Origin: Rhynchopus sp. YZ270_cl-10
Taxonomy: Eukaryota; Euglenozoa; Diplonemea; Diplonemida; Diplonemidae
NCBI GenBank assembly: GCA_964035575.1
Contig: OZ037892.1
Span: 1,054,001 to 1,118,000, forward strand
Direction: 5' to 3'
Length of the DNA: 64,000 nucleotides
Below the pieces are notes generated by a model. It worked only from the letters and a program-made list of their open reading frames with translations. It made no database searches and was not told the origin of the DNA. The translations under genes were made by a program, and so were the position numbers. The first letter of the stretch is position 1. Every line of letters begins with the position of its first letter. Positions 51,209-61,000 of this stretch are shown here, in pieces.

Positions 51209-53539
51209 ATGCTCCGCCCAACCCTGCTGCTGCTGGCAGTGTCAACCGCATCTGCTGCCAGAGACATCCCATCGAGCTTCCCCAACGGCCATGTGTGGGG
51301 GTGCTACAATGTGAGCAAGGATCTGCCCTTCTGCGACTCGACACTTCCGATGTACTCGCGCATCAGTGATTTGGTAGAGCGCCTAACACCAGAGGAGATG
51401 ATCGGGTTGATCTCGCCTGATGCGAAGAGCAGTGTCAGTGCGTGCAACAATATGGACGTCGGTGCAGCGCGCTTCGGCATCCCCGCGTACATGCACCTTG
51501 TGGAGATGAACACAAACGTCGCGTCCTGCTGCCTGAAGGAGGGCCAGTGTGCCACCACATATGCAGGCCCAACAGGGCTGGCTGCTGCCTTCAACACAAC
51601 AATGTGGCGCATGAAAGGTGAACTCATCTCTGATGAGTTCCGTGCAATGAACAACATCGGCTGGCATAGGTGTGTTGGAGCCTCTGATGTGAAGCAGGCT
51701 CTCATTGGCCTGACAGGGTTCGGCCCGAACATCAACATCATGCGCGACCCGCGTTGGGGGCGGAACTCAGAAGTGCCCTCGGAGGACCCCTTCCTTGCAG
51801 GAGAGTATGCACACCACTATGTGCGTGGGGGGCAGACAGGCGAGGATATGCGGTACACCAAGGTTGCCATGTCGCTCAAGCACTTTGCGGACTACTCTGT
51901 TGAGGCTAACAGGGAGGGGTTTGCACCCAATGTGTCGATGCACGATCAGTGGGAGACATTCTTGCCGCAGTTCCAGCGTGGGATGGATGTGGACGGAGGC
52001 AATGCCACTGGTGTTATGTGCTCGTACGCTTCTCCCAATGGCATTCCCGCCTGTGCAAACAAATACCTTCTGAATGATGTGTTGCGTGGTGACTTCAACC
52101 GTCCTGATGCCGTGGTGGGCACAGACTGCCACGCAATCACTCATATGTACGAAAACAGTGACTACGCAAAGGACGCTCTTGAGGCCTCTGCTGACGCACT
52201 GCACAACGGCTCAGACATTGAGTTCGGGTCGTCCCTGTGGTCATCGAAGACGCACGGTGGAGGTGGCAACCTTGACGCCCTTCTGAAGACGGATTACAAC
52301 AACACTGTGCGTGCCCTGAAGGAGCATGTGACCCGTGCCCTCGCCGTGCGCTTCAAGACAGGCCAGTTCGACGACCTCGCAGACCAGCCCTACACAAAGA
52401 TCGGTGCAGAAGTGGTGAACTCAACAGAACACCAGAAGATCAACCTCGACTCAACCCTGCAGTCGCTTGTGCTGCTCAAGAACAACGACACAACGCTTCC
52501 GATCAAGGCGCAGGGTGCAGAGAAGATCAGTCTTGCGCTTGTGGGGCCGCATGTTGACGCAACATTGGATTTGATGGACGACTACCACGGTGACCAGACA
52601 TGTGCCGACCACACCTACAACTGCATTCCCACGATCAGGGCTGTGTTCGGCGACTCGATTCCCAAGGATTACAGCTTCGTGCAGAGTGTGGCTGTGGAAA
52701 AGGGTGTCGACGTTAACTCGAACACTACAACAGGCATTGCTGCCGCTGTGCGTGCAGCTGCTCTCTCGAATGTGACGGTCTTTTTCGGAGGTCTGGGCCA
52801 CGACGTGGAGCATGAAGGCATTGACCGCACCTCAGTGACACTGCCCGGTCAGCAGGGTGAGCTGCTGGACCAGATCCTTGCCCTTCCGAACAAGCCACGT
52901 GTGGTGATTGTGCTGATCAACGGTGGTGCTGTCTCGCTTGGGGCGGACACGATCTCGAAGGCGGATGCGATTGTGGAGGCGTTCTACCCATCGATCCGTG
53001 GTGCAGAGGCGCTGTACAAGACGCTGTTTGGTGCGAGCAACGCGTGGGGCCGGATGCCGTACACCATCATGAAGGCGTCGACAGTGGCGGCACTGGACAT
53101 GAACAACTTCGACATGGCAAAGGCACCAGGGCGGACGTACAAGTACCTGTCTGAGGAGGCGGAGTTTGAGTTTGGACACGGGCTGAGCTACACGACCTTC
53201 AACGTGACTGGGTGCACAGCAGACAACGTTGTGGCAACGAACACGGGTGCTGTTGCTGGGGATGCAGTGGTGATGCTGTTCCACAGGCCTGGTGACGACG
53301 TGCGGGAGGCTGTGGGTGGGAAGCACCCTGTGCCGCTGAAGACACTGATCGGGTTTGACCGTGTTGCGCTGGGGCCAGGTGCGTCTGCGACACTGACGCT
53401 GACGGGACAGCGGTACGAGTCGCTTGACGAGAGTCTGAAGCTTGTGGACGAGAACGGTGTCCGCACGCAGTACCCTGGCACACACTACCTTGACTACTTC
53501 GATGGTGTCAACACGTGCACCTTTGTGTACACCAACTGA
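51209..53539 (+). CDS. GH3 beta-glycosidase, secreted, paralog 4
   Basis: Intronless, 776 residues, same signal peptide and ACCCAAACA-ATG context as paralogs 2 and 3. The nucleophile Asp is kept (about 306), but the next residues are GTDCHAITHM instead of GTDCGA, and the following loop (YENSDYAKDALEASADALHN) is the most divergent of the four. This suggests altered subsite contacts. EHEGIDRTSV (acid/base) and FVYTN tail match paralog 1; HFADYSVEANREGFAP is also closest to paralog 1. Confidence 0.92.
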   Translation: MLRPTLLLLAVSTASAARDIPSSFPNGHVWGCYNVSKDLPFCDSTLPMYSRISDLVERLTPEEMIGLISPDAKSSVSACNNMDVGAARFGIPAYMHLVEMNTNVASCCLKEGQCATTYAGPTGLAAAFNTTMWRMKGELISDEFRAMNNIGWHRCVGASDVKQALIGLTGFGPNINIMRDPRWGRNSEVPSEDPFLAGEYAHHYVRGGQTGEDMRYTKVAMSLKHFADYSVEANREGFAPNVSMHDQWETFLPQFQRGMDVDGGNATGVMCSYASPNGIPACANKYLLNDVLRGDFNRPDAVVGTDCHAITHMYENSDYAKDALEASADALHNGSDIEFGSSLWSSKTHGGGGNLDALLKTDYNNTVRALKEHVTRALAVRFKTGQFDDLADQPYTKIGAEVVNSTEHQKINLDSTLQSLVLLKNNDTTLPIKAQGAEKISLALVGPHVDATLDLMDDYHGDQTCADHTYNCIPTIRAVFGDSIPKDYSFVQSVAVEKGVDVNSNTTTGIAAAVRAAALSNVTVFFGGLGHDVEHEGIDRTSVTLPGQQGELLDQILALPNKPRVVIVLINGGAVSLGADTISKADAIVEAFYPSIRGAEALYKTLFGASNAWGRMPYTIMKASTVAALDMNNFDMAKAPGRTYKYLSEEAEFEFGHGLSYTTFNVTGCTADNVVATNTGAVAGDAVVMLFHRPGDDVREAVGGKHPVPLKTLIGFDRVALGPGASATLTLTGQRYESLDESLKLVDENGVRTQYPGTHYLDYFDGVNTCTFVYTN

Positions 53540-54351
53540 CGGATAAAACGGGACATACGAGTGCTTGTGTAGGAGTGTATAACATTAGTGCTTTCGTCAG
53601 AAGGCTTGCAGAAGTGGCGTTCATTTCCGCAAGCAACGAATGGCCCAAAGTACATGCAGTGTTGTGCGCCAGAGTGATCCTGCAACAAGCATGAGAGAAC
53701 GTTATTTAGTTTGCTTTCCACTTCCTTATTGTCGTAGCCAAGAACGCTCACACACAGCACTTCTGTGTGAAGACATTTTTCTTGGATCTCTGAAAACGAA
53801 AACAAAGCAGGTGCCTCTTTCATGGGGAAATTGAAAAACAGCCATTCTTGTCTGGGGTTTGTTCGTGTGGTTTTATTATTGTGGTTTTTTGATGACTAAG
53901 AGCGTTTGTCTTGAGTTCATCCATACATTTGTTTTTGTTCGACTGAGATGCGTTTTTTGCACGTTTAAACAACTCTTTTGTTCTGCGTTCGTCCACAGAG
54001 ACGTTTTGCACTTTGCGCTCTTCTTTTTATTTGGTGATAATGTTATAGTTTTATTGCAGCATTAATGATGAAATCCATCCTTGCTGTATATCGAAGATTG
54101 TGTTCCACCCACACCCCCCAAAAAAACAGAAAAAAATTGAAATGAAATTCGATTCGTGGAAAAAATATATATTTAGGCGAGAGAGCCACCAGTGCTGTAC
54201 ACCCAAATACACAATTTATTTTTTTTGATGCAACGGGGTCTGCACAGAATGCCATTTTTTTGTCCTGATTTTTTTTTTTGAACGAATTGAATTGAACGGT
54301 TTGTTTTTCTTCCTCCCTCTTCCACTGGTATTCGCAAACCCTCAAAGGTGA

Positions 54352-54395
54352 CTAAGCAAACGAGAGGCTTAGGGTCATCAGATACTTCTTGTTTT
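54352..54395 (+). other. Dispersed GAG-loop hairpin
   Basis: Stem CTAAGC/GCTTAG, loop AAACGAGAG, tail GGTCATCAGATACTTC. Same stem as 16169 with a longer loop. Confidence 0.65.
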
Positions 54396-54754
54396 GCTCT
54401 GCTTTTTGTTATGCGCTTTTTGCGATTTTTTTTTTGTGTGTTTTGCCGTGTATGTTTCTGTAAAGACTTTGTGGCGATCTTTAAAAAGATGTACACAGAA
54501 CTTTATGGAGATTTCGTATAAATATATTTACTTCATTATCCATTGTGTGATTGCATACGTGAATTTTAAGGTACACTCTGTGTGTTACTTTTTTTGCTGA
54601 CCCAGTAAGTACCTGCGTTGTCCAGTGAAGCGTTTGCACAGTTATTCTAATCGTATTTTTTTTCTCTTTTTTCTGTGATTGTTTTTGCGTCATTTTTTTT
54701 GCCCCCAAAATGTCATGGCAACGCACCGAACGTTATTTTATGTGAGCCATGCAG

Positions 54755-54790
54755 TGTGCACGAGAGGCACATTCATCTTACAATTTTCCT
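54755..54790 (+). other. Dispersed GAG-loop hairpin
   Basis: Stem TGTGC/GCACA, loop ACGAGAG, tail TTCATCTTACAATTTTCC. The clearest example of the family. Confidence 0.7.
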
Positions 54791-55493
54791 TTCATTTTCA
54801 TTCTCGTCCAAGCTGTCTGTGTAGCGTATTTTTCCCCCCCCCCCACAAAATACATTACACAGCAGCCCATTTTATATTATGAACAAGCGACAACACTCCC
54901 CCTACCCCCACCCCCTTTTCTCCTGACGGTCCCTGCAAGGAAGGTGTCCACTTTTCCAAACATAAAATTTGTGCATAGTACAGACCATCTGTCCTCGGAC
55001 AGGTGATTGTGGTATACTACAAACAAAAACAATGATGTTCCATAAAAGTGGTTTATTTCCTTCCTTTTGATAGGGTTTTTTGAACCTCTGAAAGAAGCGG
55101 GTTTTAGGGTTGTCTGTGTTTTGCTTTTCATTCTATTGTGTGATTTTTTTTGTGTGCTTTTGTTTTCCCCCCCTCCGATTTTTTAACAAAAAATCCCTCT
55201 TTTTTGAGGATCCAATTTGGGTACAAAACCTCACTTCTTTTGTTTGGTGATTGTATTTCAAAACAAAAATAAAGCAACCACAAATATTTTTTGTCAATAC
55301 TTTCTTCTTCTTACACATAAAGAAAGGGTGCATGTGTTGACCCTCTCAAATACTTTCAATTCTGTGAACTGAAAGTATATGAATCTAATACTTTCTTCTT
55401 CTTTCACTACACCATCCATATTTTACTCCATCAGGCCCTTTATTTCGACCAAATCCCCCCCTTTTCCCCCCAAAAAAAATAATATACAACCCA

Positions 55494-57041
55494 ATGGACC
55501 AACAATCTATCCTTGCTGCTGCAATGAACGGCGGAGCCTTTACGGTTCCTAGCGGTACATCATTGTCATCCTCATCTTCTTCTGGAATTTCCTCAGATGA
55601 ACTGATTTTGAAGGAGATTGGCGCCCCTGAAGGGTTGACGGAGGAGAAGAAACAGCAGATCCTTAAGCTGTATGAAACACTGCAGGCAACAATCGATGAA
55701 CGTGCGTCCAACCTTGGGGAGCTTATTGAGAGGACAGTGATGATGCACAAACAGATCCAAACCGATGTAAAGCTGATGCTCGAGCAAGACAAAGAGGAGG
55801 ACATTTTAGTCCACGAAAGCATCCTCCGCACAGAAGCTGCCGAACGCGAGCTCGAACGCAACCCAAACTACTCCGCTTTCAAAAACAGAACCGAATCTCA
55901 CGAACTTTCCGAATGGGTAAACGACAGCAAACTCTCGAAGCTCGCAGCCTGGACAGATCTCATTAAAATGAGCCCCGCAGATTTAAACATCATGATCGAA
56001 TTTAAGAAGGGAAAACGCGATGACTGCGACGTTTCCGAAGCCCTCACGAACGATCTCTGCAAACAAACCCAAAAATACCAAACAAAGGAAATGCACTTCC
56101 GCGTCAACGGCGAGCCTCTCCACGACCTGAGTCTTTCCACAGGAGAAGCTGCCAGGGCTTTGCTCGGAACTGCTTGCACGCTCCTCGACGCTATCAGAGA
56201 CGAAGACCACAAAGAGGACGCGATGACGAACAACGAGCTCTACCTGCTCCACCATCTGCTCCGCATTGTGAAAGCGCAGCCTCTCGCCGAAACCACCCCA
56301 GCGCTTCTGGACACCCTCCTCTCCAGCAGGTATTTCTGCAAGACCTACGCCACCCCCTGCCTCATCCACGAAAAGCCCCTCTACCTCGCTATCACACCTA
56401 TGGCGGGAGTGGTCGAAAGCATCTACCTTCGTGCCTTTGTTCTCAAAGGAAAGCTTCGGATTGTTGAACACAAAAACTCCAGGCTTTTCCAGGAGGTCCC
56501 CGAAGCGATCCGCTGCGCAGTGGAAAAATTTGTGGAGTGCAATATTCTTGGCAGTGGGTCGAAGTATTTGAAAGACAAATTCGCAGTGGATTTGGTGGTA
56601 ACGTGTGGTGAGGTGAAGATCGATTGGATGCATGAATTGACCTACGATCTGGCACAGAGTGTGTCATGGGAGGACCTTTGCGCTGCTGCAGCTAGGACAA
56701 CCGATGAAGTAACGTGGAGTCTGCGGGCCGCACCAATGACGGTGCTGTCAGAGGTTGATGCGTCAGAAGATCTGCAGACGTTTAACTTCATGTTAGCGGA
56801 GAAGGACAATCTGCGTCCTGGGTTCTCCTGTTGGGAGGCAAAAGCCACGCCCGCTGCCAAAGCCATTCTCTCGAAGAAGAAGCAGCAAAGTGACGTCCCA
56901 CTCAATGCAGCAGAAGAAGAGATCGTGCGGTCCGAGCAAAAGCAATTCGTGTCCGGCATGTCGAACACAGCGTTGATGACTACGGTTGCATTAACTGCGA
57001 CCAGCTTCCTTGCAGGGTTTGTGGCGTCAAGGAGGAAGTGA
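55494..57041 (+). CDS. Unrecognised tail-anchored protein
   Basis: Intronless, 515 residues. The N-terminus is Ser-rich (SSSSSSGISSDE). Residues about 45-125 are helical and charged, likely a short coiled coil (EEKKQQILKLYETLQATIDE). The middle (about 150-420) is a mixed globular region without a motif I recognise. The final 27 residues contain one hydrophobic stretch (ALMTTVALTATSFLAGFVA) followed by SRRK. That is the form of a C-tail anchor, with the bulk of the protein facing the cytosol; the basic end is compatible with ER, mitochondrial outer membrane or peroxisome. No signal peptide. Function unknown. Confidence 0.8.
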   Translation: MDQQSILAAAMNGGAFTVPSGTSLSSSSSSGISSDELILKEIGAPEGLTEEKKQQILKLYETLQATIDERASNLGELIERTVMMHKQIQTDVKLMLEQDKEEDILVHESILRTEAAERELERNPNYSAFKNRTESHELSEWVNDSKLSKLAAWTDLIKMSPADLNIMIEFKKGKRDDCDVSEALTNDLCKQTQKYQTKEMHFRVNGEPLHDLSLSTGEAARALLGTACTLLDAIRDEDHKEDAMTNNELYLLHHLLRIVKAQPLAETTPALLDTLLSSRYFCKTYATPCLIHEKPLYLAITPMAGVVESIYLRAFVLKGKLRIVEHKNSRLFQEVPEAIRCAVEKFVECNILGSGSKYLKDKFAVDLVVTCGEVKIDWMHELTYDLAQSVSWEDLCAAAARTTDEVTWSLRAAPMTVLSEVDASEDLQTFNFMLAEKDNLRPGFSCWEAKATPAAKAILSKKKQQSDVPLNAAEEEIVRSEQKQFVSGMSNTALMTTVALTATSFLAGFVASRRK

Positions 57042-58062
57042 GAATTGTTTTTGAATTCTTAAAAATTCCTAAAATTGGTTTTTGAAAAGAGATTGCATTT
57101 GGTTTCGATTTTTTTTTTCTCCTCTTGTGCGCGAAGTTCACTGAACGCTTTTCTGTGGTACACTGTCAGGAGAGGGCTTTGTCAAGACACATCTCTTTTT
57201 GGATTGTCGCGAACAGCGAGACACAGCGTCTTTAAGCTTTTAACAACTAAACAAACAAAAACAAAAGAATATTTTCATATTTCTATTTTTTTGCATTTTT
57301 TCACTAAAGCTTTGGTTGCCAGTTTATTGTCCATTTTGTTTCCCCCATATATGTGACACCCCCCCCTGCTTTGCTGTGCCGTTTTGCGGTTTTTTGTTTT
57401 CACTTACCCCATCTTCTCTTTCCCTTCCTACCCCCTTTCCCCCTCTCCCGCTCCTGTTCGATCTTGCCTTGGGGGGTGGACAGGGAGCGGGTCTTTGAAA
57501 GTTAGCAATTGTGCTTGGCTCCTGAGTGCTGTTGGTCTGCTTCGCTGTTAATTTTATTTTATTTTTTATTTCAGATTTTTGGCACTTGAAAAAAGTGGTT
57601 AAATCTCATCATGTTACACACTGTGGAAAGGGCTCATGGCGTGTTGGGTACTCACATCATGGGTGCCTTTGTTGTTAATGCGTACAACGAACAAATGGTT
57701 CGTAAGTACCTGAGGTGGGGCGATAAGTGATTGCCAGCTCTTAGAGTTTACTGTCCCGGTCGTGGGATCTCAGAGGGTTTTCACGGACACGCTCGATTGA
57801 ATGCATTGGGGGTATGCACCCAGTTCTTTCGTGATTATGCTTTCTCAAAAAATAAAACAAAAAAAAAGGGAATGCCAAATGTGCACAAAAGGTTCGACAC
57901 TTCGTAGGTGTTTGTTCCTCAAATAAAAGACAAAAAGAAAAAAAAGCAAGCTGAGTTTGGTTTTATGTCTGGTTGCTACCCTCCTTCTCCCCCCTGTCTC
58001 AGTTATGTAAGCATCGCGCATCAGATTTATTTATAAACCACATTCACGTTATATACAAAACA
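57042..58062. other. Intergenic DNA and leader of the DOMON gene
   Basis: No gene. The last 120 bases (from about 57940) are duplicated upstream of the second DOMON gene: shared TGAGTTTGGTTTTATGTCT, CATCAGATTTATT and ATAAACCACATTCACGTT. Confidence 0.65.
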
Positions 58063-61000
58063 ATGCAGACCCAGAGGTGTGTGTTGGCAAGCCTAGTGCT
58101 TGCGAGTGCTCTCTTCAGTGACGTCGATGCTGCCTGCACGTCTTCAACCCTTGCTGGATACCTGTGCCAACAGACTGCGGGCTCTGTGGTGATGCACTAC
58201 ACACTTGCTGCAGACAAGGCGACTGTGAAGCTTGCTGTTGAGGCATCGGTCACTGGATACGCTGCACTTGGTGTTGGTGCTGGAATGACGACTTCACAGA
58301 TCGTTCTTGGATTTGTGTCTTCTGGTGTTGCTGATGTGCGTGCCCTCACTACATCTGCCCGTACACTCACCGCTGTGAACGCTGGCACTGTTGACATTGC
58401 AAGCACTTCATGGGTGACAGACGCATCTGTGACTGAGTCTGGTGGGAAGACTGTGACCTCCTTCACTTACAACCTTGCTGCTGGTGGAAAGATCACTGAC
58501 ACGAGTGCGGCAAACTTTGTCTGGTCGACGTCGTCCACAGACGCAGTGGCAAAGCACACAGCAAAGGGTACGTTGACGGTGAACCTTGACGAGGCGATCC
58601 CGACTTCTGCACCACCCACTTCTGCACCTGCCACCACTGCACCTCCTACACCCGCACCTGAAACTGCAGCACCGCTTGCCTGCACAGCTTCGACCCTTGC
58701 TGGATACCTCTGCCAGCAGACTGCGGGCTCTGTGGTGATGCACTACACACTTGCTGCAGACAAGGCGACTGTGAATCTTGCTGTTGAGGCATCGGTCACT
58801 GGATACGCTGCACTTGGTGTTGGTGCTGGAATGACGACTTCACAGATCGTTCTTGGGTTTGTGTCTTCTGGTGTTGCTGATGTGCGTGCACTCACAACAT
58901 CTGCCCGTACACTCACCGCTGTGAACGCTGGCACTGTTGACATTGCAAGCACTTCATGGGTGACAGACGCATCTGTGACTGAGTCTGGTGGGAAGACTGT
59001 GACTTCCTTCACATACAACCTTGCTGCTGGTGGAAAGATCACTGACACGAGTGCGGCGAACTTTGTGTGGTCCACGTCGTCCACAGACGCAGTGGCAAAG
59101 CACACAGCAAAGGGTACGTTGACGGTGAACCTTGATGAGGCACTCCAGACGACTTCTGCACCTGACACTTCTGCACCTGCCACCACTGCACCTCCTACAC
59201 CCGCACCTGAAACTGCAGCACCGCTTGCCTGCACAGCATCGACCCTTGCTGGATACCTCTGCCAGCAGACTGCGGGCTCTGTGGTGATGCACTACACACT
59301 TGCTGCAGACAAGACGACTGTGAACCTTGCTGTTGAGGCATCGGTCACTGGATACGCCGCACTTGGTGTTGGTGCTGGAATGACGACTTCGCAGATCGTT
59401 CTTGGATTTGTGTCTTCTGGTGTTGCTGATGTGCGTGCCCTCACAACATCTGCCCGTACACTCACCGCTGTGAACGCTGGCACTGTTGACATTGCAAGCA
59501 CTTCATGGGTGACAGACGCATCTGTGACTGAGTCTGGTGGGAAGACTGTGACTTCCTTCACTTACAACCTTGCTGCTGGTGGAAAGATCACTGACACGAG
59601 TGCGGCGAACTTTGTGTGGTCCACGTCGTCCACAGACGCAGTGGCAAAGCACACAGCAAAGGGTACGTTGTCGGTGAACCTTGATGAGGCACTCCAGACG
59701 ACTTCTGCACCTGCCACCACTGCACCTCCTACACCCGCACCTGAAACTGCAGCACCGCTTGCCTGCACAGCTTCGACCCTTGCTGGATACCTCTGCCAAC
59801 AGACTGCGGGCTCTGTGGTGATGCACTACACACTTGCTGCAGACAAGGCGACTGTGAAGCTTGCTGTTGAGGCATCGGTCACTGGATACGCTGCACTTGG
59901 TGTTGGTGCTGGAATGACGACTTCACAGATCGTGCTTGGATTTGTGTCTTCTGGTATTGCTGATGTGCGTGCCCTCACAGCTTCTGCACGTACACTCACC
60001 GCTGTGAACGCTGGCACTGTTGACATTGCAAGCACTTCATGGGTGACAGACGCATCTGTGACTGAGTCTGGTGGGAAGACTGTGACCTCCTTCACATACA
60101 ACCTTGCTGCTGGTGGAAGGATCACTGACACGAGTGCGGCAAACTTTGTGTGGTCGACGTCGTCCACAGACGCAGTGGCAAAGCACACAGCGAAGGGTAC
60201 GTTGACGGTGAACCTTGATGAGGCAGTGCCAGCGGCTACCGTTGCACCACCTACAGCTGTCCCCACCTCTGTCCCAGTTGGAGCAACAACAGCGCCACTC
60301 ACTTCTGCGCCTCTCACTTCTGCACCTGCCACCAGTGTACCTGAGACTGCAGCACCGCTTGCCTGCACGTCTTCGACCCTTGCTGGATACCTCTGCCAAC
60401 AGACTGCGGGCTCTGTGGTGATGCACTACACACTTGCTGCAGACAAGGCGACTGTGAAGCTTGCTGTTGAGGCATCGGTCACTGGATACGCTGCACTTGG
60501 TGTTGGTGATGGAATGACGACTTCGCAGATCGTTCTTGGATTTGTGTCTTCTGGTGTTGCTGATGTGCGTGCACTCACAACTTCTGCTCGTACACTCACC
60601 GCTGTGAACGCTGGCACTGTTCACATTGCAAGCATTTCATGGGTGACAGACGCATCTGTGACTGAGTCTGGTGGGAAGACTGTGACTTCCTTCACTTACA
60701 ACCTTGCTGCTGGTGGAAAGATCACTGACACGAGCGCCGCGAACTTTGTGTGGTCGACGTCGTCCAGAGACACTGTCGCCATCCACGAGGAACGCGGACA
60801 GACAACAGTGAACCTTGACCAGTCGCTGCCGACCACTGCTGCACCTGCTGGCACGACGTTGACACCTACCACCCCCCAGCCAGCCACGACGAGCACCCCG
60901 AGCACCAGCGCGCCGTCTTCGTGCACCGCAAGCACACTTGCCACTGAGGAGGGCGACGCCACCTTCGACTGCACGGAGGTGCTGGACGGGTCTGTCTCGC

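Larger units (their letters stand above)
53540..55493. other. Intergenic DNA with hairpins
   Basis: No gene in nearly 2 kb. Holds a fragment of the 120-bp repeat (CGACTGAGATGCGTTTTTTG, about 53939), two good hairpin-family copies (54352, 54755) and a weak one (about 54607). Confidence 0.6.
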
